NCBI RefSeq assembly: GCF_023051145.1
Contig: NZ_JALKFS010000005.1
Location: 1,736,001-1,800,000 of the forward strand
Reading direction: 5' to 3'
Source: Williamsia sp. DF01-3
GTDB taxonomy: Bacteria; Actinomycetota; Actinomycetes; Mycobacteriales; Mycobacteriaceae
DNA length: 64,000 nt
In this document: positions 57,025 to 64,000 of the stretch, in pieces
Layout: each line of letters starts with the position of its first letter
How positions within the stretch are numbered: position 1 is the stretch's first letter
The notes under the pieces: generated by a model
The model's database searches: none
Seen by the model: the letters and a program-made list of their open reading frames with translations, nothing else
Told to the model about the DNA's origin: nothing
Program-made: the position numbers and the translations under genes

Positions 57025-58866
57025 GTGACCACCGCACCCGGCAAACCGTCCACCGAGTTGGTGATGTGGCTGCGCGGACTGCGGGAACTGAGTTCGGCGG
57101 CCACATCGGCCGCTGACCTACGAGAAGTACTGGGTTTGGTCGCCTCGACCGCCCGGGCGCTCTTGGGCTTCGACTTCTGCGGCGTGCTCACTCCCAACGA
57201 TGCCGCGACCGAACTGGTGATCACGGGGTGGTCGGGGCTGTCCGAGGAATACGTCAACCGGGTCAATGCCGACCATCCCATCGGTCTCGACAGCACATCT
57301 CCGTCGGCGCGGGCTTTTCACACCGGAGAGCCCGTGCACATCCGTGACATCACGGCCGAGCCCGGCTTCACTCCCTGGGGGTGGCCGGCGCGCGAACAGG
57401 GCTACCGGGCGATAGTCGCGGTACCTCTGATCGCTCAGGACGAAGTGATCGGGACACTCAACGGTTACTACCAACCCATTCATACGTTCACCACTGCGGA
57501 AGTGGAGCGACTCGGGCTGCTCGCCAACCACGCGGCCATCGCCGTGACGTCGGCCCGGCGACTGGACGAACTGCGCAACCTCAACGAATCGCTGCGCGCA
57601 CAACGCGACCTGCTCACCCGCTCGGAGCAGATTCACGAGCAGTTGTTCGCGGTGACGCTGCGCTCTGGTGGAATCGACGGTGTTGCACAGGTTCTCACGG
57701 GTCTGATCGCCAGGCCCGTGCTGGTGGAAGACGCGCAGGGCAACGTCCTGGCGACCGCCGGCGAAGTCTCTGGTCTCCCGGACGCGCACAGCCGCGCCGC
57801 GACTCCGGTTGATGACGCCCAGTCAGCGAAACCGATACAGGTCCCTACTGGCGATGCGGCTGGGCGGCACTGCTGGGTATCGACTGTTCTGCTCGCAGGT
57901 GAGGTGGTGGCCCGCATCTGGTTTCCCGGCGCTCCGGGGCCGCTCGACCCCACGGGGGAGCGGGCGATCGAGCACGCGTCTCTGGTCATCTCGCTCGAGA
58001 TGTTCCGGTTCCAGACCGGCATCGAGGTGGAACACCGGCTGCGGGGCGAGTTGCTCGCCGATGTGCTGGCAGCAGGAGCGAGCGTGCCGGCACAGGTCAC
58101 CGCCCGGGCCGCGAGACTCGGCCATGATCTGACCCGGACACACGTGGCAATCGTCGCGTCGATCGCCGTGGACGACGATGCGCAGCGAACGCGGGTCTAC
58201 CGGCGAGCGTTGACCGCAGTGGCCGATGTGGCGCGCTCGAACCAGCCGCGCCCGCTGGCGGCGATGTATCGGGGAATGATCGTGGTGCTGTGGCCGATAC
58301 CCGAGCCCGATGCCGGAACAGGTGTGGATCAATCTGCTGGACAGACTGATTCGATCGCAGAGTCGGCTGCGGCCGTGCACCGGGCGGTGGCGCGTGTGGC
58401 GGGGGGCTCCGAGGCGACGGTAGCCGTGTCCGGCGCGGGGCACCGGACCCATCAGCAGGGCTACCGCGCCGCCCGCGGTGCGTTGGACATCGCGGTGCAT
58501 GCCGGTCGCGCCGGCGGCGTGGTGACGCTGCCCGCGCTGGGGATCAGCGGGCTGCTGCTGCAGCTGGACGACGCCGACCAGCTACTTGCTTTCGCCGACC
58601 GCACGCTCGGGGCCTTGGTGCGCTACGACCAGCTCCACGGCACCGAGCTGATGTCGACCCTGCGAGTGTTGCTGCAACGCAGGATGAATCGGACACTGGC
58701 TGCGACCGAACTGCACGTTCACCCCAACACGCTGAAACAGCGCGTCCGCCGGATCGAACAACTGGCCGGGGCGGATCTCGGCGACCCTGCGGCGCTGGCG
58801 GAGTTCAGCACTGCCCTCGTTGTCCGCGATGTTGCGACCCAGCAAGTGTCCCGACTGCAGGAATGA
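57025..58866 (+). CDS. GAF-domain PucR/CdaR-type transcriptional regulator
   Basis: A 613-aa regulator with an N-terminal GAF sensor domain (~residues 15-190: LLGFDFCGVLTPNDAATEL, REQGYRAIVAVPLIAQDEVIG, the latter split by AIVAV), a short coiled linker, a middle GGDEF-like PucR segment, and a C-terminal helix-turn-helix (LAATELHVHPNTLKQRVRRI). It diverges from the ALDH-led catabolic operon and is its likely activator, sensing a ring compound through GAF. The GTG 57025 is chosen because a weak -10 (CAATCT) lies six bases before; an upstream reading to 56953 would run through the operator. Confidence 0.82.
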   Translation: MTTAPGKPSTELVMWLRGLRELSSAATSAADLREVLGLVASTARALLGFDFCGVLTPNDAATELVITGWSGLSEEYVNRVNADHPIGLDSTSPSARAFHTGEPVHIRDITAEPGFTPWGWPAREQGYRAIVAVPLIAQDEVIGTLNGYYQPIHTFTTAEVERLGLLANHAAIAVTSARRLDELRNLNESLRAQRDLLTRSEQIHEQLFAVTLRSGGIDGVAQVLTGLIARPVLVEDAQGNVLATAGEVSGLPDAHSRAATPVDDAQSAKPIQVPTGDAAGRHCWVSTVLLAGEVVARIWFPGAPGPLDPTGERAIEHASLVISLEMFRFQTGIEVEHRLRGELLADVLAAGASVPAQVTARAARLGHDLTRTHVAIVASIAVDDDAQRTRVYRRALTAVADVARSNQPRPLAAMYRGMIVVLWPIPEPDAGTGVDQSAGQTDSIAESAAAVHRAVARVAGGSEATVAVSGAGHRTHQQGYRAARGALDIAVHAGRAGGVVTLPALGISGLLLQLDDADQLLAFADRTLGALVRYDQLHGTELMSTLRVLLQRRMNRTLAATELHVHPNTLKQRVRRIEQLAGADLGDPAALAEFSTALVVRDVATQQVSRLQE

Positions 58867-58924
58867 GCCCCGTTCCGTGGGTGTATACGCATACTCCCGG
58901 TGGCGCCGGGGTACCTCCCCGGTC

Positions 58925-59908
58925 ATGGGACTCACAGTTGCGGTCACAGGGCCGACAGGGGAAATCGGGATATCGGCAGTTACGGCCTTGGAGGCCGATC
59001 CGGGGGTGGATCGGATCCTCGGGATGGCACGGCGGGAGTTCGACCCGTCATCGCACGGCTGGACCAAAACCGAGTACCGCCAGGGTGACATCCTCGACCG
59101 CGACGCAGTTGACGCCCTGGTCGGTGACGCCGACGTGGTGGTGCACCTCGCGTTCCTCGTCCTGGGTTCGCGCAGCGAAGGGCAGCGCATCAACCTCGCC
59201 GGCACCCGCAACGTGTTCGAGGCGACCATTGCGGCCGAGCGCCCCAAACGGATCGTCTACACCTCGTCGGTCGCGGCGTACGGCTATCACTCCGACAACC
59301 CTGTGCCGCTGACCGAGGACGTACCCACGCGCGGCTCGAGTGAGCACTACTACTCCGAGCAGAAGGCTGAGGTCGAGAAGGTCATCGCGGAGATCACCAA
59401 GGGTTCGACGATCGAGCTCTTCATGCTTCGCCCGTGCATCGTTGCCGGGCCGAAGGCGACAGCCCTGGCAGACGCGATGCCGTGGAACTACATTCCCGAG
59501 CCCGTACGTAAAGTGGCCGGCTCGATCCCTTTTGCAAAGGTGCCGTTCCCGGACACCGGGGTGCCCGTGCAACTGGTCCACCACGACGACGTCGCGCGGG
59601 CCATCGCCTTGTGCGCGACCACCGATGCGCCTGCCGGTGCCTACAACATCGCCGGTTCGGGAACCGTCTCGCTCTCGGACATCGGCAGGGTCCTCGGTGC
59701 CCAACCGGTCAAGGTTCCGTCGTCGTCTATCAATGTGGTCGCGGAGGTGATCAACCGCCTTCCGGTGAAGCCCTCGGACGCCGAGTGGGTGAACATCTTG
59801 AAAACGTCGGTGGTGATGGACACCTCCAAGGCACGTGACGTACTCGGCTGGGAGCCCAAGTACTCCGCAGCCGAGACTCTCGCTGACCTGGCGACCGTTC
59901 TCGACTGA
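58925..59908 (+). CDS. NAD-dependent epimerase/dehydratase family protein
   Basis: A 327-aa extended SDR. VAVTGPTGEIGISAVTAL binds the cofactor; the catalytic Tyr/Lys is seen as YYSEQKAEVEKVI (YxxxK), preceded by VYTSSVAAYGYH with the Ser. LQHHDDV-like VQLVHHDDVARAIALC is near residue 225. The ATG at 58925 is preferred over an earlier frame that overlaps the regulator end. Substrate unknown; it may follow the regulator in one transcript. Confidence 0.83.
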   Translation: MGLTVAVTGPTGEIGISAVTALEADPGVDRILGMARREFDPSSHGWTKTEYRQGDILDRDAVDALVGDADVVVHLAFLVLGSRSEGQRINLAGTRNVFEATIAAERPKRIVYTSSVAAYGYHSDNPVPLTEDVPTRGSSEHYYSEQKAEVEKVIAEITKGSTIELFMLRPCIVAGPKATALADAMPWNYIPEPVRKVAGSIPFAKVPFPDTGVPVQLVHHDDVARAIALCATTDAPAGAYNIAGSGTVSLSDIGRVLGAQPVKVPSSSINVVAEVINRLPVKPSDAEWVNILKTSVVMDTSKARDVLGWEPKYSAAETLADLATVLD

Positions 59909-60000
59909 CTGCCATCGGCGGGTCGGTGCGCTCTCACACCCCGCCTGGTGATTGTCTTGTTCGCAGTTGGATGTGTCTTGAGGCAATCTGAGGAGCTGCG

Positions 60001-60840
60001 GTGGCAGAGGCGAAGTCGGAACCCGTTGTCGAACTGGAGCGCCGGGGTGAGATCGCGCTCGTCTGGCTGAACCGCCCGGATCGGCTCAACGCGTTCACCA
60101 GCGAGATGCATCGTCAAATCATCGACGTGTTCGACCAATGTGATGCCGACGATTCGATTCGGGCAGTGGTGATCACCGGGCGGGGGAGGGCGTTCTGTGC
60201 GGGCGCCGACCTGGGTGGCGGTGGTGACACCTTTGTTCTCGATGACGGGGGTACCGGCGAGGCCCCGCCGGATGAGGGTGGACGGGTGAGTTTGCGTATC
60301 TATCGGTCCACCAAGCCTGTGGTCGCGGCCATCAACGGCCCGGCGGCCGGTGTCGGAGTGACGATGAGTTTGCCGGCGGACATTCGAATCGCTTCGGAGA
60401 CAGCCAAATTCGGCTTTGTGTTCGTCCGTCGCGGTTTGGTGCCCGAAGCCTGTTCGAACTGGTTCCTGCCCCGCATCGTGGGTATCTCAACAGCTTTGGA
60501 GTGGGCGATGGGCGGCAAGATGGTCTCGGCCGCAGAGGCACTGGAACGCGGGCTGGTCCGTGAAGTGGTGCCAGTGGATCAAGTCTTGGACCGGGCCATC
60601 GAGGTCGCGACAAATCTGGTCACGGGTACCGCTCCTGTCTCGGTGGCGCTGACTCGTCAGTTGATGTGGGCGATGCTAGGTGCGGACAGCCCAGAGGTCG
60701 CTCATCGCGCCGAGTCGACGGCGATCTTTGTTCGCGGTACCTCCGACGACGTTCGCGAGGGCGTGAACTCATTTCTCGAGAAGCGTGCGCCGGAGTTCCC
60801 GATGAAAGTGTCCGACGGACTGCCGGATCTCCTCGGGTGA
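60001..60840 (+). CDS. Enoyl-CoA hydratase/isomerase (crotonase)
   Basis: A 279-aa crotonase with the canonical blocks: ALVWLNRPDRLNAFTSEM, GRAFCAGADLGG (oxyanion hole), KPVVAAINGPAAGVGVTMS, and FVFVRRGLVPEACSNWFLP containing a Glu at the catalytic position, unlike the EchA6-type protein at 18234. GAGGAG lies eight bases before the GTG. A Gly-rich insertion (GGGGDTFVLDDGGTGEAPP) after the oxyanion hole is longer than in typical members. It acts in fatty-acid or ring-derived acyl-CoA oxidation. Confidence 0.88.
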   Translation: MAEAKSEPVVELERRGEIALVWLNRPDRLNAFTSEMHRQIIDVFDQCDADDSIRAVVITGRGRAFCAGADLGGGGDTFVLDDGGTGEAPPDEGGRVSLRIYRSTKPVVAAINGPAAGVGVTMSLPADIRIASETAKFGFVFVRRGLVPEACSNWFLPRIVGISTALEWAMGGKMVSAAEALERGLVREVVPVDQVLDRAIEVATNLVTGTAPVSVALTRQLMWAMLGADSPEVAHRAESTAIFVRGTSDDVREGVNSFLEKRAPEFPMKVSDGLPDLLG

Positions 60841-60845
60841 GCCAC

Positions 60846-62453
60846 TCACGATGGGTCGATGATCATCAGTGCTGCGTGGAGCGACGTGCGCGACTCGGCG
60901 TCGTTGAGGTCGACACCGAGTAGTCGCGACAGCGTGTCCAGGCGGGCATAGAGGGTGGGCCGCGAAAGCCTCATCGATTTGGCGAGCTCGGCTTTGTTGC
61001 CGCCGAGGTCGAGGTAGCGACGCAGTAGCGCGAACAGTTCGTCACCATGTTTGGCGCGGTGTTCGAGCAGTCCCCGCAATTCCGTTTCAGCGAAAGCTTG
61101 CACGCGCGGATCGTCGCGGATCAAGGCGACCAGTCCACGAAGGCGGGTGTCGGATGATCGATGGAACGGGCGGTCGTCGGGGAGGGCGAGGGCAACGTCG
61201 GCAACGTGGCCGGATTCGTCGAATCCCTGTGACGCATCGGTGATCTGAGTTGACTCGGGGCCGACTCCGATCGCGCATCTCGTCACGCCTTCGACCCGCA
61301 TGATGGTCTGCCGGATCGCGACGCACACGTTGGTCAACTCTCCGAGACCCTGGGCGGCTGAAGCGGTGTGTCGCTGGGCCAGCAGCACGTCGATACGTCG
61401 CCCGCCCTCAGATGCCGTGGTGAGCGCGGTGTGCCGTTCGATCTTGATCGTATGCGTGACCGAGTCGAGGATGCGGGCTCGGCGTTGCTGCACCAGCACC
61501 TGATCGGCGCCACCGGCATCACGGAGTCGTATGGTCATTGCGATGTACGCGGGGGCGCGTCGAAGCCCCAGCGCGAACGCCCTGGCCGTTGCCTCTGCCT
61601 CGGTGCGAATGCGGTTGTGCCGCAGGTCGTCTATCAGGCCGCCCTGCGCACGAAGTTCTAGCGAGCTGCGGTCTTGTTCGGTCATCCGGTTGAGGGCGAT
61701 GGCCTGAGCGGCTCGTTCGACGATCACAACCGACCGGTTGTCGGCGTCGTGCGTCTGCGGCGCGATCAACCGGCCCCAGGTCTGTGGATGCGCGCCCACG
61801 GGCCGGGCCAGCCAAGCGTCGGGGTCGGCGTCGCGTTGGGCGCCGACCTCAGGGGTCAGGCGGGATCGACGGTCCCAGTCGGCCAACAGTGTTGCGGGCT
61901 CGGTGCCGGAGAAGGCGACAACCTGCCGGTTCAGATCTTCGAGCACCACTGGTGACCCGAGCATGTGCGCCGCAGCCGTAACGATTTCGTCGACAGTCGC
62001 ACGACGCATGCTGAGATCGGTGAAGGTCTCGTGAGCGCTGCGGGCGAACTCCAGTTCACCGTATTGATCGGCGACGATGGTGCGATGCACCTGCTCGGTG
62101 AGCTGCACGAACCGGATCTGCCGGTGCAGGGCGATGACAGGGAAGGCGAGTGAATGTCCCGCCTCGATGACTGATCTCGGCACCTCGTCGACGTGGACGC
62201 CCAGCTCGATGATCAGTCCGACGGCGCCCGCCGCAACCAGCCCGTGCAGGTAGGTGTCCCGCGTAGGCGTGTCGGTCAGCGCGCGGCCGGTGGTGAGTAC
62301 CAGCTCGCCGCCCTCGAGCAGATCGGACAGGTCGGCGAGGTCGCTGACGTGCACCCAGCGGACCGGCACATCAAGGGAGCCGTCGGAGATCAGTTCGGGC
62401 TGCCCGGCTTGCACCACCGGGAGTGCGAGGATGTCCGCGACGGTTGGCTGCAT
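60846..62453 (-). CDS. PucR-family transcriptional regulator
   Basis: A 535-aa regulator with an N-terminal PucR (purine catabolism-like) domain (PTVADILALPVVQAGQPELI; LLEGGELVLTTGRAL; AGAVGLIIELG), a GGDEF-like middle and a C-terminal HTH (LGGNKAELAKSMRLSRPTLY). It diverges from the mmsA-like gene and converges on the crotonase, and is the likely regulator of the former. The ATG 62453 is chosen over 62459 and a TTG at 62471 because TACACT lies six bases upstream. Confidence 0.87.
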   Translation of the reverse strand: MQPTVADILALPVVQAGQPELISDGSLDVPVRWVHVSDLADLSDLLEGGELVLTTGRALTDTPTRDTYLHGLVAAGAVGLIIELGVHVDEVPRSVIEAGHSLAFPVIALHRQIRFVQLTEQVHRTIVADQYGELEFARSAHETFTDLSMRRATVDEIVTAAAHMLGSPVVLEDLNRQVVAFSGTEPATLLADWDRRSRLTPEVGAQRDADPDAWLARPVGAHPQTWGRLIAPQTHDADNRSVVIVERAAQAIALNRMTEQDRSSLELRAQGGLIDDLRHNRIRTEAEATARAFALGLRRAPAYIAMTIRLRDAGGADQVLVQQRRARILDSVTHTIKIERHTALTTASEGGRRIDVLLAQRHTASAAQGLGELTNVCVAIRQTIMRVEGVTRCAIGVGPESTQITDASQGFDESGHVADVALALPDDRPFHRSSDTRLRGLVALIRDDPRVQAFAETELRGLLEHRAKHGDELFALLRRYLDLGGNKAELAKSMRLSRPTLYARLDTLSRLLGVDLNDAESRTSLHAALMIIDPS

Positions 62454-62459
62454 TGACAT

Positions 62460-62465
62460 AGTGTA
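62460..62465 (-). promoter_or_regulatory. -10 box of the PucR gene
   Basis: Minus-strand TACACT (TANNNT) ends six bases before ATG 62453; the intermediate ATG at 62459 would touch the box, so it is rejected as start. Confidence 0.5.
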
Positions 62466-62562
62466 AGGCAATCGCAGTTAAAAGATACATACTGTCGGAC
62501 TCGTAGGGGCTGGTCAGCGTGGATGCTGGAACCAGAGAAGTCCCTTTGACGATAGGACCCCC

Positions 62563-64000
62563 GTGACGCAGACCGTTGCCGACAAACCCGCCACCACCGC
62601 GTCGACCATCGGCCATTGGAGTGGGGGCCAAGCCTTCGCCGGCGCGGCCGACCGCACTGCCCCGGTCACCAATCCCGCGACCGGTGAGGTCACCGGGAAC
62701 GTGGCATTGGCGGATGTCGCCGACGCCCGTGCGGTGATCTATTCGGCGCGAGCGGCATTTCCGGACTGGCGGGACACATCACTGGCCAAGCGCACGTCGG
62801 TGCTCTTCGCCTTCCGTGAGCTGCTGAACTCGCGCAAGGGCGAGCTGGCCGAGATCATCACCGCCGAGCACGGCAAGGTGGTCAGTGATGCGCTCGGCGA
62901 GATCAGCCGTGGCCAGGAAGTGGTCGAGTTCGCTTGTGGCATAGCCCATCTGCTCAAGGGCGGGATGACCGAGAACGCCTCGACCAAGGTCGATGTCGCC
63001 TCGCTTCGTCAGCCGCTCGGACCGGTCGGCATCATCTCCCCGTTCAATTTCCCGGCCATGGTCCCGATGTGGTTCTTCCCGATCGCCATCGCCGCGGGAA
63101 ACACCGTGGTGCTCAAGCCGAGTGAGAAGGACCCGTCGGCGGCGTTGTGGCTCGCGGAATTGTGGGCCGAGGCAGGTCTGCCGGCGGGCGTGTTCAACGT
63201 GTTGCAGGGCGACACGGTCGCGGTCGATGAATTGCTGACCAATCCTGCGGTCAAAGCCATCTCGTTTGTCGGCTCCACTCCCATTGCGCAGTACGTGTAT
63301 TCGACGGCAACAGCTCACGGCAAGCGAGTGCAGGCGCTCGGCGGCGCCAAGAACCACGCCATCGTTCTTCCCGATGCAGATCTCGATCTGGCAGCCGACG
63401 CCATGGTGAACGCCGGGTTCGGCTCGGCGGGCGAGCGGTGTATGGCCATCTCCGCGCTCGTCGCCGTCGGCGGTATCGCCGATGAACTCGTCGCGAAGAT
63501 CGCAGACCGCACCGTGGGCCTGAAGATCGGCGACGGCACACGCGGCACCGACATGGGGCCGCTGGTCACCAAGGCCCACCGCGACAAGGTTGCCTCCTAC
63601 GTCGATGCCGGTGAAGCCGACGGCGCCACCATCGTGGTGGACGGACGCCAGGTGCAGGCCGACGGTGGCGAGGGCGGATTTTGGCTCGGCCCAACGCTCA
63701 TCGACCACGTGACCACCGACATGAGTGTGTACACCGACGAGATCTTCGGTCCCGTCCTGTCCGTTGTTCGCGTGGACACCTACGACGAGGCCATCGATCT
63801 GGTGAACTCCGGGCCGTTCGGCAACGGCACGGCCATCTTCACCAACGACGGTGGCGCGGCACGTCGGTTCCAGAACGAGATCGAGGTCGGCATGGTGGGC
63901 ATCAACGTTCCGATCCCGGTGCCCACCGCGTACTACAGCTTCGGCGGCTGGAAGAACTCGCTGTTCGGCGACACGCACGCCCACGGCACCGAAGGCGTGC
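62563..64000 (+). CDS. mmsA: Methylmalonate-semialdehyde dehydrogenase (CoA-acylating), 3' end missing
   Basis: The first ~479 residues of a CoA-dependent ALDH that turns methylmalonate or malonate semialdehyde into propionyl- or acetyl-CoA in valine and beta-alanine breakdown. GIISPFNFPAMVPMWFFPIA and VLKPSEKDPSAA are the NAD region, GAKNHAIVLPDADLD replaces the usual Glu motif as in MmsA, and GSAGERCMAISALVAVG has the catalytic Cys. The window ends in FGGWKNSLFGDTHAHGTEGV, about 20-30 residues from the expected end. AGGA five bases upstream supports GTG 62563. Confidence 0.92.
   Translation, partial: MTQTVADKPATTASTIGHWSGGQAFAGAADRTAPVTNPATGEVTGNVALADVADARAVIYSARAAFPDWRDTSLAKRTSVLFAFRELLNSRKGELAEIITAEHGKVVSDALGEISRGQEVVEFACGIAHLLKGGMTENASTKVDVASLRQPLGPVGIISPFNFPAMVPMWFFPIAIAAGNTVVLKPSEKDPSAALWLAELWAEAGLPAGVFNVLQGDTVAVDELLTNPAVKAISFVGSTPIAQYVYSTATAHGKRVQALGGAKNHAIVLPDADLDLAADAMVNAGFGSAGERCMAISALVAVGGIADELVAKIADRTVGLKIGDGTRGTDMGPLVTKAHRDKVASYVDAGEADGATIVVDGRQVQADGGEGGFWLGPTLIDHVTTDMSVYTDEIFGPVLSVVRVDTYDEAIDLVNSGPFGNGTAIFTNDGGAARRFQNEIEVGMVGINVPIPVPTAYYSFGGWKNSLFGDTHAHGTEGV

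Noticed and set aside
62779-63984. 401-codon open frame antisense to the mmsA-like gene
   Set aside because: Shadow of a well-supported aldehyde dehydrogenase; no motif or start signals.

Overview
This window is GC-rich and gene-dense. It looks like a chromosomal segment of a mycolic-acid-containing actinobacterium (Mycobacteriales; Gordonia, Williamsia, Rhodococcus or Mycobacterium-like). The reasons are an EchA6-type crotonase (243 aa, like the mycobacterial protein) close to an AccD3-type carboxyltransferase and a GltA2-type citrate synthase followed by an FKBP, a DUF222/13E12 HNH protein, a deazaflavin (F420)-type nitroreductase, a FadD36-like ligase, and many genes whose start codon lies 6-8 nt behind a TANNNT -10 box (leaderless mRNAs). 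The genus assignment is inference. No tRNA, rRNA, CRISPR array, prophage or IS element was seen.

Layout. 1-8.8 kb: sugar and central metabolism (mutarotase end, a frameshifted PfkB kinase, citrate synthase, FKBP isomerase, a GH13 + GH63 glycosidase pair, photolyase). 8.8-12.6 kb: a nitrate/sulfonate/thiamine-precursor type ABC importer with a Tat-lipoprotein receptor. 12.7-15.8 kb: a glycosyltransferase relic, then a four-gene operon of XRE regulator, membrane protein, and ABC-2 ATPase and permease. 15.9-25.9 kb: secreted lipase, flavin monooxygenase, EchA6, NCS1 permease, SDR, class II aldolase + PfkB kinase, an orphan StyA-type monooxygenase and a frameshifted SDR. 25.9-33.7 kb: AccD3, the HNH protein, a PPOx-fold flavoprotein, a large SWIM-SNF2 ATPase and a deazaflavin reductase.

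33.8-44.5 kb: a likely organosulfur-scavenging locus. It has an SsuD-like FMNH2 monooxygenase, an SfnB/DszC-like flavoprotein, a complete peptide/opine-type ABC importer and a DUF1684 protein in one minus-strand run. A LysR gene (frameshifted) and a rhodanese diverge from it, with a perfect LysR-type palindrome between. 44.5-50.1 kb: glycolate/D-lactate-type oxidase, ketopantoate-reductase family protein, DadA-like oxidase, FadD36-like ligase and an NTF2-fold protein. 50.1-58.9 kb: a probable (hetero)aromatic catabolic cluster: OYE reductase and ACMSD-like amidohydrolase (both frameshifted), cupin, a 2,6-dihydroxypyridine-hydroxylase-like monooxygenase, MFS transporter and aldehyde dehydrogenase, with a divergent GAF-PucR regulator. 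58.9-64 kb: epimerase, crotonase, PucR regulator and the start of methylmalonate-semialdehyde dehydrogenase, cut by the window end.

Two themes cut across the window. At least twelve genes have a -10 box 6-8 nt before the start codon, which fixes several start codons. Five otherwise intact genes carry one small frameshift each, four of them clearly in a short repeat or homopolymer, so either read error or real slippage variation needs to be settled.
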